From NCBI RefSeq assembly GCF_029852145.1, contig NC_079974.1, positions 22,484,082-22,548,081 on the forward strand: 64,000 bases of DNA. The letters run 5' to 3'. This stretch comes from Microplitis mediator (lineage: Eukaryota; Arthropoda; Insecta; Hymenoptera; Braconidae). A program made the translations under genes and the position numbers. This document shows positions 49,901 to 64,000 of this stretch, one piece after another. The notes beneath the pieces are model-generated. The model made no database searches and was not told the DNA's origin. It saw only the letters and a program-made list of their open reading frames with translations. Numbering within the stretch: the stretch's first letter is position 1; the number at the start of each line of letters is the position of its first letter.

Positions 49901-52900
49901 TTCAAAATATTTTTTTTAATATTTATTTTTTTGTTAAAAGAATCAAAAAATTTTTAAATGTCTGCTGACTTTATTGTCATTAAAAATTTTCTCGGTCTAT
50001 TTTGTCTCCCGAAATTTTTGAAAAATTTCCAGTCGATTTCTAGCGAAAAATTTGATACCACCCATTTTACCCCACATTGAATATTTAATCCGTGATAAAA
50101 AAAAAAAAAAAATACTATTTATAAATGTTGATTCTGGATAGTGAGTAAGCGGGCATACCAGAATCGAGTGAAAGGAATAAAAATGAATAAAGATAGTGAT
50201 AGTAGAAATGAACATATATATATATATGAGCAGGGAATAAAGGAGTATAAGTATATGTAAGTAGAAATAGTCCCCTCTACTCAGGCATCGTCGAAATGGT
50301 TATGGGTAACGCCGGCACTGGTTGTGTAGTGGATGGGCCGAGGGCCGATGAGTTCAGTAGGGTGCGCGCGCGATTCCAGACCCGCGACCAAACCCTGTGT
50401 TGCTCTGCTCGATGGCGGAGATATTAACTCCTATATATATTTTTTATTCGGTGGTTTATGTTTTTTTGGTTCCTCCAATATCGACACCCTCGGCTTTACT
50501 TCAATTCTTTATTAAATTTTGGTCTATGATATTTTTATACTTCTTGGTGAGTAGTTAAGTTTTGTGGTGGCTGTGATCAATTTTTTTAAAAATTATTATT
50601 ATTGTTATTGTTCGATAATAGAACCAACGAATCCAGGCTAGACGTCAACAGTTATAAGGAGCCGGTTGATAATTATTATGGCAAATGTCTTCCACGTCAG
50701 ATGAAAATAGATTCCGTACAAGAAGTCGTGACAGAGCGAGATTCAAACAGTACATCCATGGTAATTTTTTATTTATTAAACATATGAATTAATAATGTGT
50801 GTAGTTTTTTTACAAATAAAATTGGTGATAACGATGGAAATAATAAAATTTTATCATTAACTTATAGAGGATTTAAATCCGTGGTAACAAAAAATAATGA
50901 ATTGTCAAAATAAGTGACTTGATAATTTATTAGAATTATGTCAATAGGAGCAACCTGATGAATCGATACATAAATTATTGGAACGTGAATTACGATTGCT
51001 AGATCCGAGAGATCTGCGCTCGCATGCCTGGTATCACGGAAGTACGCTGAGGGGTGGAAGAAAGGGCGCCGAGGCCGAGGTACCTAATGATGGTGATTTT
51101 CTTGTACGTGATTGTGCATCCCAGCCTGGTAACTACGTCCTGACTGTCAGATGGAAGAGCCAGCCGCTCCACTTTGTTATCAACAGGGTAATTTTAACTT
51201 ACGAAAATACTTATTACGATAAACGAGAGGGCGGGGGGAGGGGGATTTTATTTTTAGAACTAGAGAGGGTCACGGATGAATTCAGAGAGCGATTTCCTGT
51301 AGTTTGAGTACCCACATCAGTATTTTCAAAATTCGAAAAAATTGAAAAATTATTTTTCAAAAAATTTTTTTTTCGAAAATTGAATGATTGGTGGTACAGA
51401 GGAGGTGATGGCGAGTAAAATGAGTACCCACATCGATATATTTGGACGAGTAGCATATGAAGGGTAAAATAGACATATGATATATGAGTGATCACATATG
51501 AGTTACTTAATAAACAAATTATTCAAATATATCGATGTTGGTACTCATTCTACGGAGAATTTCATAAGCAATTTCAGTAGTCGCTTTATTTTTTTATAAA
51601 AAAATTTTATTGAATTAAAAAAAAAATGAAAGAATAAAAAAAAAAAAATTTTATAATAATAGGTTGTAATCCAAGCGGACACAGTCTACGAACGTACACA
51701 ATATCAATTCGAGGACGAGGCCTTCGATACGGTCGCTGACTTGATAACCTTCTACGTGGGCAGTGGACGTCCAATAAGCCAAGCAAGTGGAGCGCGGATA
51801 GTGAACCCAAAACCTCGGTCAGTTCCGCTAACTTGTGTGGCTCCAGCAGCATCGTCAACGTCAATCTCGACATCAGCGGGCCCGATCGGGACTCTAGCGA
51901 CCAGTCTCAGCTCATCCTCTTCCTTGTCGGCAAACTCGCCGCCTTGTCTACCGCGGAAACAGCAGCGCAGTCATTCGCTAACTCCACAGCAGCAGCATGA
52001 CGAGCACACGGGGTTCCACGGATCGCACGCACACACGCAGTCGAGCACGCTGCCGCGAATACCGGCTAACTTAAATCAGCAGCCGCCTTCCAGCTCGCTA
52101 TCACTTGGGAGACAGAAAATAACCCGGGTGATTTCGGACCCCGCGTTACAGCAGCAGCAGTTGCATCTTCCATCGCAGACTAGTTTGAATCAGGGCATTA
52201 ATGCGCCCCCAAAACCACCTCGTGTTCCTTATCAGTGTAGCCACTATCACCACCACCATTTACCGCCGCATCATCACCCGCATCAAGTGAGTTCCGTTGG
52301 ATTATTTCTATCAGAGTATAATTGGGAAGTAAATTAATGGTAGTTTCGAATTTTCGGTGAAATTCCCTCTTGTTTGAGTACCCACATCGATATGTTTCGA
52401 AATCGTAAAATTTTACACTGTTATAAAAAAATTAATTTTTTTTTTTTTTTTCGAAAAATGGACTATTTCCTGGTTAACTACAGATGATTACGAGTAAAAT
52501 GAGTACCCACAACAATATATTAGTATATAGTGCAGAAAAATTCAAAATATTTATTTTTCAAAAAAAAAAAAAAATAGATTGTTAATAATTTCATTGTAAA
52601 ATACTGTTGTGGGTACTCGTTGCACTCGAAATTTTTCTAACTCCTCAGAAATGAGCTTCGAATTCACTAAAAAAATTTTTACTCCAAACGAATTTTCCAA
52701 AAATAAAAAAAAAAATTTTTTTTTTCAAAAATAATTAATCTACATTTCAAAGCATGCCATTGCGAGTAAAACGAGTACCCGCAACACTATGTTCAACCAA
52801 TTACTACCCCAAGTACGTACTAACCGCGTAATTACCTGTTTCATTATCCAATTATCACTTCATCAGAATGTATCGTTGTTGGTACTCATTTTACGCGGAA

Positions 52901-54892
52901 TTTTCCTCTCTCCCCAAGTATCACATTCAAATCCCCCTAAAAAATTTTCAAAAAAAAATAGAACCCAAATTCAAATGATAAAAAATTTCCAGGGCTATCA
53001 GGCTTCAGGAAGTGACAGCGGAAACGGTTCAGGTGACAGCGAGTTTGAAGGAAACAACTCCGGTAGTGGTACAAATAACGTCAGCGCGCCAATAAAGGGG
53101 GTCGTGATCCGTAGTCATTACCACCACATATCCCAAAGCGGGGACGGTTTAAATGGTAACGGAAGCGAGTACGAGCTATCAGCAGAGGAGCAACTGGTGG
53201 TAGCAGCGCCCTCGATGGAAATATCTTCAGTCCTCGATATAGAAGGATTCCAGACGTTCCTCTTACCAACCGGCGATCACCGACCCCTGGATCCAACGGC
53301 GCTGCGTGGAGTCTCTGGAATGCTCCACGACTGTGCGCCTCGTGTGCTTGCGTCACACCTGACCCGGCTGGACCTCGAACTGGTCCTGAACCCCGGAATG
53401 GGAAGTAGGTCAGGCATGAGCGGCCTCGAGCTGGCAACTCTCCCTCACGGACGTCAAACCCGACTCGATCTCATTGAGAGATCAGAATGTCTTAAATTGC
53501 TCGTTGCCGTAACAGTATTAGCCGGAGCCACGGCAATAGAGCGGGCCGCAACAATAAGCAAGTGGATCAAAGTCGCTGTCGACACCAAAACTGCTCTGGG
53601 TAATCTCTACGGGTTTTGCGGTGTGATGCTCGGCCTCTGTGTTCCGCAGATTCAAAGACTTGCCAACACTTGGCATCTTCTCAGACAAAAATACACTGAC
53701 GAGGCATTTAGCTTTGAAGCGAAGCTCAGACCCACTTTGAGAGCCATGAATGAATGTACAAATCCCCAAGCACCCAATACTACTCTCCCTCATCTACTTC
53801 CTGTTGCTTTGCTCGGCGAACGTGCGCCTGAAGATGTTCTAGGTAATTTTCTATACATTTTATGTTCAAATATATGTCAAAATTAATTAACCTCTAAAGG
53901 AATCATTACAATTTTTTTTTTTTTTTTTAATGAGAAATTGACTTGACAATTTTTTTATCGCGAGTTTGACCCGCGAGCGAAATTGATCAATTTAAATGGG
54001 AAATTGTTTTTTTTAGCTCTGAGGCTCAAAGGAATTTATAAAGGATTAATATGTTATGTTTTTGATAGTATTGGGGCTCGGATAGAGGGATTACCCGGTT
54101 TATAAATAGTCAAAAAAAAAAAAAAAAAAAAATACATTGACATAAAAACTTTTATGGAATTTTTTTTTTTTAATTTTCAAGAAAAAACGAGTATGAAATT
54201 GAAGTAACTGTTGATAATTACAATTTACTGTAACAATTATTTGAAAAAAATGACCTAATTTTACTTTTTATTAAAAAAAACTTGGGGTAAAACGGATCAA
54301 AAAAATTGTTTTCAATTTTTATATAAAAAAAAATCTTTCAAATTCAAATTCCGCCTGAACTGTCAACTTTACGTCAAAACTCAAAGAAATCTTTTTTGTA
54401 GAAAATTAAATTTCCTACAAAATTGTATCAGTCACTTTTTCCCGTATCTTCAATAGTTTAGGCGGAATTTGAATTCCAAGATGAGCCGGCTGAAAATTTT
54501 GAATAAAAATTTTTTCCCGCTTCGAATTATTTTAAAAAAATAAAATTTTTGAATTAAAAGGCACAGCAGCACCATCAGGTTTAGTCGGGGCGATACTGTC
54601 ACCCTGGGAAAATTCAGCTCCCGATTGCGGGCTGTCAATAGTGTGGGCGCACTTGGAGGCGTCACGGAAATTGGTCGACAGTCTTCCGGTGTTCCGTAGA
54701 AATGCGGAAATAGCTCTCGAAGGCTGGCGAAGTGATGAGCTACTGACGGACGCATTTAGAACCGAGTTCCACATAAAGTTTCTCTGGGGCAGCCGCGGGG
54801 CTGCGGTCGCTCCGGAAGAAAGACATCTCAAGTTCTCCCAAGTCCTGGATGCCATGTACGACAAGTGCGTCGCCAGCGAAATGGCCGCATAA
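46921..54892 (+). CDS. BCAR3: SH2 and Cdc25-like adaptor of the BCAR3/NSP family (741 aa, six exons)
   Basis: Exons 46921-46961, 50622-50760, 50948-51187, 51663-52286, 52993-53842 and 54561-54892 join in consistent phases (2, 0, 0, 0, 1) to 741 residues. The SH2 domain spans about residues 86-180, from HAWYHGS through FLVRD (Arg114 is the phosphotyrosine-binding arginine) to DLITFYVG. A low-complexity Ser/Gln/His linker follows. Residues about 430-735 resemble the Cdc25-homology domain of BCAR3, SH2D3A and SH2D3C, ending FLWGSRG and the conserved tail. In that family the domain binds the C-terminus of Cas scaffolds and is thought to lack exchange activity (known). The protein is an adaptor in integrin and receptor tyrosine kinase signalling. 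The first exon encodes MGKIASKFRSTAK, a possible myristoylation signal; its phase match and CAACATGG context support it. Vertebrates have three paralogs, so the symbol denotes the family. Confidence 0.92.
47005..47890. repeat. Tandem array, period about 182 bp, in BCAR3-like intron 1
   Basis: Units repeat 'ggtaaactattgggaatatg', 'gggaaatttaatttcccac' and 'aaattggaggtaataaattt'. The GGAAATTTAATTTCC core recurs in other repeat families in the window. Confidence 0.9.
49040..49520. other. GC-richer unique stretch in BCAR3-like intron 1
   Basis: It contains 'tgtgttcgagtccacgcg', which is close to a pol III B box, but no matching A box or cloverleaf was found. No coding frame is present. The role is unknown. 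Confidence 0.25.
50300..50546 (+). promoter_or_regulatory. Candidate alternative promoter and noncoding first exon of the BCAR3-like gene
   Basis: A GC-rich block contains TCAGTAGGG near 50354, an initiator-like motif. The segment ends in a strong donor, CTTG|GTGAGTAG (GT at 50547-50548). Splicing to the exon 2 acceptor would remove only 75 bases. The joined frame has a TGA at the junction, so translation would have to begin inside exon 2, for example at MKIDSVQEVV. Confidence 0.35.
50622..50760 (+). CDS. BCAR3: BCAR3-like exon 2
   Basis: The acceptor is GATAATAG at 50620-50621 and the donor ATG|GTAATT. It encodes TNESRLDVNSYKEPVDNYYG onward, residues about 15-60. Confidence 0.85.
50948..51187 (+). 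CDS. BCAR3: BCAR3-like exon 3, first half of SH2
   Basis: The acceptor is TCAATAG at 50946-50947 and the donor AGG|GTAATT. It carries HAWYHGS, FLVRD and LHFVINR. The final FVINR segment precedes the intron, as in typical SH2 genes. Confidence 0.93.
51305..51545. mobile_element. Inverted repeat with GAGTACCCACATCGATAT motif in BCAR3-like intron 3
   Basis: 'gagtacccacatcgatatat' (51421) and its inverse 'atatatcgatgttggtactc' (51527) form a stem, with a further copy at 51306. A second group lies in the next intron. Confidence 0.65.
51663..52286 (+). CDS. BCAR3: BCAR3-like exon 4, end of SH2 and Ser/Gln/His linker
   Basis: The acceptor is ATAATAG at 51661-51662 and the donor CAA|GTGAGT. It starts VVIQADTVYERTQYQF and closes the SH2 fold. 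It then runs into Ser-, Gln-, Pro- and His-rich sequence. Confidence 0.92.
52370..52905. mobile_element. Related inverted repeat group in BCAR3-like intron 4
   Basis: Forward 'gagtacccacatcgatatg' (52374), 'gagtacccacaacaatat' (52502) and 'gagtacccgcaac' (52771) pair with inverse copies near 52609 and 52876. The flanking 'gagtaaaatgagtaccc' is shared with the element in intron 3. Confidence 0.7.
52993..53842 (+). CDS. BCAR3: BCAR3-like exon 5, main Cdc25-like domain
   Basis: The acceptor is TTTCCAG at 52991-52992 and the donor CTAG|GTAATT, phase 1. After a Gly/Ser/Asn-rich start it encodes LDIEGFQTFLLPTG, RTRLDL-like and GNLYGFCGVMLGL segments. Confidence 0.93.
54561..54892 (+). CDS. BCAR3: BCAR3-like exon 6, end of Cdc25-like domain
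   Basis: The acceptor is ATTAAAAG at 54559-54560. It encodes GTAAPSGLVGAILSPWESA through FHIKFLWGSRG to ASEMAA and TAA at 54890-54892. Confidence 0.93.
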
Positions 54893-54927
54893 ACTACTAG
54901 TCCTTCTACTCTATTGAAAATAATTAT

Positions 54928-54933
54928 AATAAA
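54928..54933 (+). terminator. Candidate polyadenylation signal of the BCAR3-like gene
   Basis: AATAAA lies 36 bases after the stop codon, so a very short 3' UTR is possible. Other AATAAA motifs further on (near 56385) could give longer forms. Confidence 0.4.
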
Positions 54934-55269
54934 GTAAATATAGTTACGATGATAATAACTCTGACCCCAACACAACAATTAATAAGAATCATTAATATCA
55001 AATTTAATGAGCGTATAATTAAAAAAAAATAATAACAAATAGTAGGACAATATATCGACGTAGAGCTGAATTCATTTATGGTACAATCAATTTTTTTAAG
55101 TACAGAAAAAAAAATAATAATAATAATAGTAACGAACGGTAAATAATTAATTATAATAATAAAAAAAAAAAATAGATAAAAAATTTAAGACAATATGTGA
55201 GAGTGTGCCCAAAGATTATTTATTAATTAATAACGCACAATATTTGGTAATTACCTAATTTCGCTTCGG

Positions 55270-56070
55270 GTATTTTTGGATAAAAAATATTCTGGAATTT
55301 TTTTTTAGACCCTTGAGGTTCAAAACGAAGTAGAAGTTCGTAAAATTATTTTTTTTAGCTTAATTTTGAAAAAACAAAATTTCGATCGATGAAATTTGAA
55401 TCACGATTTTATTGAGATCTATGACGAGCTGATTTTGTCAATGATTAAGATCTATGATCTAGAATTATCGACTTAAAAGGCAAATAAAAAATAGACAAAA
55501 TTTTGAGATTTAAGATCTATAAGAATTTGAGTAGATCTGAATTTTTTTTTAGATACTTGAGGTTGGAAAAAAAATTTAAGTTGTAAAAGTATTTTTTTTT
55601 TTAGCCTAATTTTGAAATTTGGAAAAAACAAAATTTCGATCGGTGAAATTTGAATCGCGATTTATTTGAGATCTATGACAAGCTGATTTTGTCAATGATT
55701 AAGATCTATGATCTAAAATTATCGACTTGAAAGGCAAATAAAAATAGACAAAATTTCGAGATCTCAGATCTATAAGAATTTGAGTAGATCTGAAATTTAT
55801 TTTTTTTTCAGAAACTAGGTTAAAAAAAAAAATTTCAGTTGTAAAAGTATTTGATTTTTAGCCTAATTTTGAAATTTGGAAAAAACAAAATTTCGATCGA
55901 TGAAATTTGAATCGCGGTTGTATTGAGATCTATGACGAGCTGATTTTTTTAATGATTAAGATCTATAGCGAAGATCTAAAATTATCGACTTAAAAAAAAG
56001 GCAAAATTTCGAGATCTCAGAAGATCTATAAATATTTGAGTAGATCTAAAATTTTTAAAAATTAGACCTC
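55270..56070. repeat. Three-copy tandem array, period about 240 bp, with AAGATCTATG motifs
   Basis: Units repeat 'aaaatttcgatcgatgaaat', 'gagatctatgacgagctgat' and 'aatgattaagatctatg'. Confidence 0.88.
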
Positions 56071-58139
56071 TATTTTAGTGAAAATAAAATTTTTGGAGTC
56101 ATGTAAAATTAGAAGAGTTAAATAATTTTTTTTTTAAATACCGGAAGTCCGGAGTAAAAAAAATACATGGGATATTTTTTATGTCAGAAAACCGGAGCTG
56201 GATGTGGGTTACCTGATTTTTAATTATAATTTAATTAATATGAGTACTTAATTTCTAAATGTATATTCGTACTCTTGTATACTGTACATGTTGTTTATGT
56301 TTGTTTATAAATTTATATATATATAAATATATATATATTATCGTATACGTTCCACAATAATGAAAGAAAAAAAAGTAATAACGAAATAAAAATAAATATA
56401 TATACACAGAAACTTTAATTTATAAATTATTCATTTTGTTGTGACCTCTAATTACTAATTATCAAATAATTTTTGTCTAATTAGTCAAAGAAAAAAATTA
56501 AAAATTCTTTTCATATGAAAAAAGTAAAAATCAATTTTTTATTACTTTTATATGATTGGTTAGATTGTAAAATATTTGGATCATTTTATGTATTGATTGG
56601 AAATAAAAAAACGAATTAAAAAAAAATTTGTGTTGTTTTTTTTTTTGTTTTCAAAAAAATTTACTACTCATAAAAACCTCAGAAATAAAAAAGGGAAATT
56701 TCAATTTGAAATACCGCCTAAACTACCGAGTTTACAAAATAATTTAATCAATAACTTTTTGTAGAGAATTAAATTTCCTAAAAATTATTACTCTTTACTT
56801 TTTTTCCTATCGCCAATAGTTGAGCCGCAATTCGAATTCAAACTCCAAAAACTGCCTCGTCAAAAACTTCACTCCCTTGTTAGACTCAAAAACTTTCTCT
56901 CTATTTCTAATAAAAAAAACTTTTACTACACCAACACCCCAGCGTCTCAATAAAAAAAAAACACCCAAATTTCCCCATAAAATAAAATTACACCCATTTA
57001 AATATTTTCCAGAAATAAAACTTCTATAAAATAAAAAAATTCCAACTCAGCAATTGCTGGATTGACTCAAAAAAATATTTGATCCACAACTTAAATATAG
57101 CTTTTGTTTGTTAAAAATACTTGATCGCATTGACCTAGATTATTTTTCCACCCTCGTAAAAATATCCTCTCATGAATCCATTTCTCATGTCCATTCATCG
57201 CAAAAAAATAAAAATAAAATTCCACAAAAAAAAATCCAAATCCTCTGTAATCTGCAGTAATAATTATACCCGTTTCAATAATTAATTACAACATCACATC
57301 GGCAATTAATGAGCTCAAGTGAATTTAACCGACGTCTGACGCACGTAAAAAAATTACAAAATCCTGACCGCAGATAAAAATAAAAAATCAGCCGGTTGAT
57401 TAATTTCCGAATTTTTTTCTTCCATCGGTAAGGAATTTAACCGTAGGGCAGAGGTCATAGGGTGGGAAATTTAGTTGCGGACATAAATATAAATGAGAAT
57501 GAGCTGATTGAAATAGGACATTTGCATGTATCATATTCATGATGTATTGATCGTTAAAGACTAAACTCTCTGGGTGGGCTACAGGTGGGCTCGTAAGCGC
57601 AGACGCACTTGGGAGCTTATACCGTCGATATGAATAAGCCTTCGTCCCCTTATTAAAATCCCCCATGAGTTTGAGGCGACGGTACACTGGAGCGGAGACT
57701 GAGGCTGAAACTGAGGGATGGAATCGTTATTCCTTCTAGGTCACCGACAACACATCCAGCTTTAGCATCCATCTGAAGGCATTGCACACACGTGAATAAA
57801 GCCAAAGGCCTCGGCTACTCATCAGCACGTCCATTCATCTATCTTGCTCCGTAAATTCATTTTTACGATTTTTTTATTTTATTTTTTTATATTTATCTAA
57901 GAATCAACTCACGAGATAAATACTCGGGTTTATGTTCCGTGGGTTTCATTTTGATTAAGACTAAACCACTGAGTTTACGTTAAAAGTTAAAGATAACTTT
58001 TTTTTAGGAAATTTAATTTGCTGTAAAAAAGGTCCTTGTCTATTTTTGCGTACACTCGATAATTGATTAGATATTTTATATTTAACTTTTTCTCAACTTG
58101 TGAAAGGCTGGTTTTATTTTCTGTGGCTTGGAAATCAAA

Positions 58140-59390
58140 TTGTGGAGCAGCCATCAAAAATATGGCAAAAATGCATAGAAACAAATTTACAGGAAATTAA
58201 ATTTTCTACAAAATTGCTCTCTTTACTTTTTTTCATATCTGCAATATTTTAGTCACAATTTTAATTTTAATTAATCTTACTCCAAATTCAAAATTTTGAC
58301 AGATTCAATTTACTGCCAAAAATTGATTTTCCAGCTGAAATATCAAAAATAAGGCAAAAATGTACAGTGACAAATTTTTAGGAAATAAAATTTCCCACAA
58401 AATTGGTCTCTTTACTTTTTTTCATATCTGTGATAGCTTAGTCACAATTTAAATTTTAATTAACTTACTCCAAAAATCAATATTTTGACAGATTCAATTT
58501 ACTGCCAAAAATTGATATTTCAGCTAAAATATCAAAAATATGGCAAAAATGTATAGTAACAATTTTGCAGAAAATTAAATTTTCTACAATATTGCTCTCT
58601 TTACTTTTCTTCATATCTGCAATATTTTAGTCGCAATTTAAATTTTAATCAACTTACTCCAAAAATCAAAATTTTGACAGCTTCAATTTACTGTAAAAAT
58701 TCATATTCCAGCTGAATTATCAAAAATACGGCAAAAATGTACAGACACAAATTTACAGGAAATTAAATTTCCTACAAAATTGCTCTCTTTACTTTTCTTC
58801 ATATCTGCAATATTTTAGTCACAATTTTAATTTTAATTACTCACTCCAAAAATCAAAATTTTGACAGCTTCAATTTACTAACAAAAATTGATATTCCAGC
58901 TGAAATATCAAAAATACGGCAAAAATGTATAGAAACAAATTTGCAGGAAATAAAATTTCCTACAAAATTGCTTTCTTTACTTTTTTTTATACCTGCAATA
59001 TTTTAGTCACAATTTTGATTTTAATTAAACTTACTCCAAATTCAAAATTTTGACAGCTTCCATTTAATGCCAAAAATTGATATTCCAGCTAAAATATCAA
59101 AAATACGGCAAAAATGTACAGATACAAATTTACAGGAAATAAAATTTCCTACAAAATTGTTCTCTTAACTTTTCTTCATATCTGCAATATTTTAGTCACA
59201 ATTTAAATTTTAATTACTCACTCCAAAAATCAAAATTTTGACAGCTTCAATTTACCGCCATAAATTGATATTCCAGCTGAAATATCAAAAATATCACAAA
59301 AACATATCAATACAAATTTACAGATAATTAAATTTCCCACAATTAATGTCCTTACACTTTTTTACATAAGTGCCATTGTTAAAAAGTTAT
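58140..59390. repeat. Six-to-seven-copy tandem array, period about 185 bp
   Basis: Units repeat 'aaatatggcaaaaatgtaca', 'caggaaattaaatttcctac', 'ttcatatctgcaatatttta' and 'aaattttgacagcttcaatt'. The palindromic core is shared with the array at 47005. Confidence 0.92.
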
Positions 59391-60574
59391 TGTAATTTGA
59401 ACAGTAAATTTCTCAAGTAGACATTTAATCAAAAAAAGATAAAGAATAATAACAATAAAAATACTAAAAATTTTTATTAAATAATAAAAAAGTTATGAAC
59501 GTCTAAAAAGCTCAGCTCATAAAATTTTCTCAAAGATGTAAATAAAGTATGAATTTTTTTTTTTTTTATATAAAAATGTTCTAAGAAAAATTGTCGATAT
59601 TGTCAAGGATAGAATGGCTTGATTGATATTATATATAATATTACTTACGGATAAAAGCAATATTGTGCTTACAAAGATTTTCAATTTGACGTGCTAGTCA
59701 TCCTGAATCATTTACATATAAATAGTTCACTATATTATATAGATATACACAAAAGATGATTCTCAAGCCTGATGTAGACTGGGACGAACAAGTATTATCA
59801 TTATTGTTGTTATTATATGTAGCAAGTACTTGGTCCCAGTTGAGGATCAAAGTATGTAGATCAAGTGAGACGGGGGTTTAAAGACTTATGTTAAATATTC
59901 AAATAATTGTTTAACATAATCTTATTCAATATCGCTGTATTATTTTAAGAAAAAATGTCTGGCACTTTTACGAGAGCCGAGAATATAAATAAGTTTTGAA
60001 ATTTTTTTACGATGTTATCAAACTTTTAAATATAAATATTAAATTGAGATAAGGTTAAAGCTAAAGCAAGTTACCCTTGTATCTAATTTATTAAAGCTAT
60101 ATTCGGTGGCTATTTAAAACCCATAGTAAAAACTTTAAATTTACTTATATATTTAAATATGCTAATTTGAATCTTTTTTGAGGGATGAAAATTTTTTATT
60201 TTAATTAAAAAGTTTGTTTAGTCTTTTCATTATTATCATTATTATTATTGGTGCTATTATATTATTATTAGTACCTGGGGAAAAGTAATTTAAATGTACG
60301 GAGATGTGCGGACTCGGATCCTTTATTATACTTCGGGCTTAGATCTGACTTTGTTAATTATTTAGGTTTATATTTAATGCAGGGCGAAGCTCGGAAAGTC
60401 AAATTGTTGGCTAAAAAATTAGAATTCTAATTTTTATGAAGGTGTTGCAAAATTAGACCTAGTAAAAAAAGATCCGATATCAGGAACTATATCAATATTA
60501 GTAGATCTAAATTGATCTACGGAGATCAATTTAGATCTCGAATTTATTTTGGCTCTCAAATTTAATTGAGTATC

Positions 60575-64000
<3,426 letters not shown>

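Larger units (their letters stand above)
54893..60560. other. Intergenic region after the BCAR3-like gene
   Basis: No gene is supported. Two tandem arrays (55270-56070 and 58140-59390) occupy much of it. A GC-richer stretch at 57400-57880 has a 95-codon minus-strand frame without recognisable motifs; it may be regulatory or noncoding exon sequence for a gene beyond the window. Confidence 0.5.

Noticed and set aside
51214..51307. Extension of BCAR3-like exon 3 to the stop at 51307
   Set aside because: The frame runs past a good donor at 51188 into a Gly/Arg-rich intron; the SH2 fold requires the next exon.
52789..52992. Extension of BCAR3-like exon 5 upstream to an ATG at 52789
   Set aside because: This stretch is intron with inverted-repeat copies; the TTTCCAG acceptor at 52991-52992 fits the phase of exon 4.
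57400..57687. A 95-codon minus-strand ORF
   Set aside because: No recognisable motif and no supporting splice partner were found. Left as possible regulatory or UTR sequence.

Overview
The window looks like AT-rich insect nuclear DNA, most likely from a hymenopteran, perhaps a parasitoid wasp. The order-level guess is inference. The support is spliced genes with GT-AG introns, an engrailed-family segmentation gene, arthropod-style TCAGT initiator motifs, and abundant AT-rich foldback elements and minisatellites. No bacterial gene layout, rRNA, convincing tRNA, CRISPR array or viral gene was seen.

Layout. Positions 1-15649 hold no exon I can recognise and form part of the first intron of an engrailed-family gene on the minus strand; its first coding exon is 15650-17204. 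The homeobox exon is not visible and must lie beyond base 1. Positions 17205-22160 are its upstream flank plus foldback elements. A four-exon minus-strand gene (22161-28945) encodes a 336-residue protein with two PPxY motifs and a C-terminal CaaX box (CSIM). A divergent plus-strand gene (39986-41702, with a likely noncoding exon ending at 39118) encodes 214 residues with one PPxY motif, a cysteine cluster and a CaaX box (CILL). I recognise neither gene by name. They look like distant, rearranged paralogs that share a phase-0 intron just after the PPxY motif. A six-exon plus-strand gene (46921-54892) encodes a 741-residue SH2 plus Cdc25-like protein of the BCAR3/NSP family. The window ends in more than 3 kb of (GTT)n satellite with an internal higher-order structure.

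How the genes relate. The engrailed-family factor is a transcriptional repressor. The BCAR3-like protein is a phosphotyrosine adaptor with a possible N-terminal myristoylation signal. The two PPxY/CaaX proteins are predicted to be lipid-anchored at membranes and to bind WW-domain partners such as Nedd4-type ubiquitin ligases. Nothing in the sequence links the genes in one pathway; their proximity may only be synteny.

Repeats make up much of the rest: tandem arrays with periods of about 72, 120, 147, 166, 180-185, 206, 240 and 463 bp, several foldback (MITE-like) elements with recognisable inverted ends, one nest of elements inside elements, and a dispersed family with an oligo core resembling GGAAATTTAATTTCC. 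All exon boundaries were read by eye from ORFs, splice consensus and phase; no alignment or transcript data were available.
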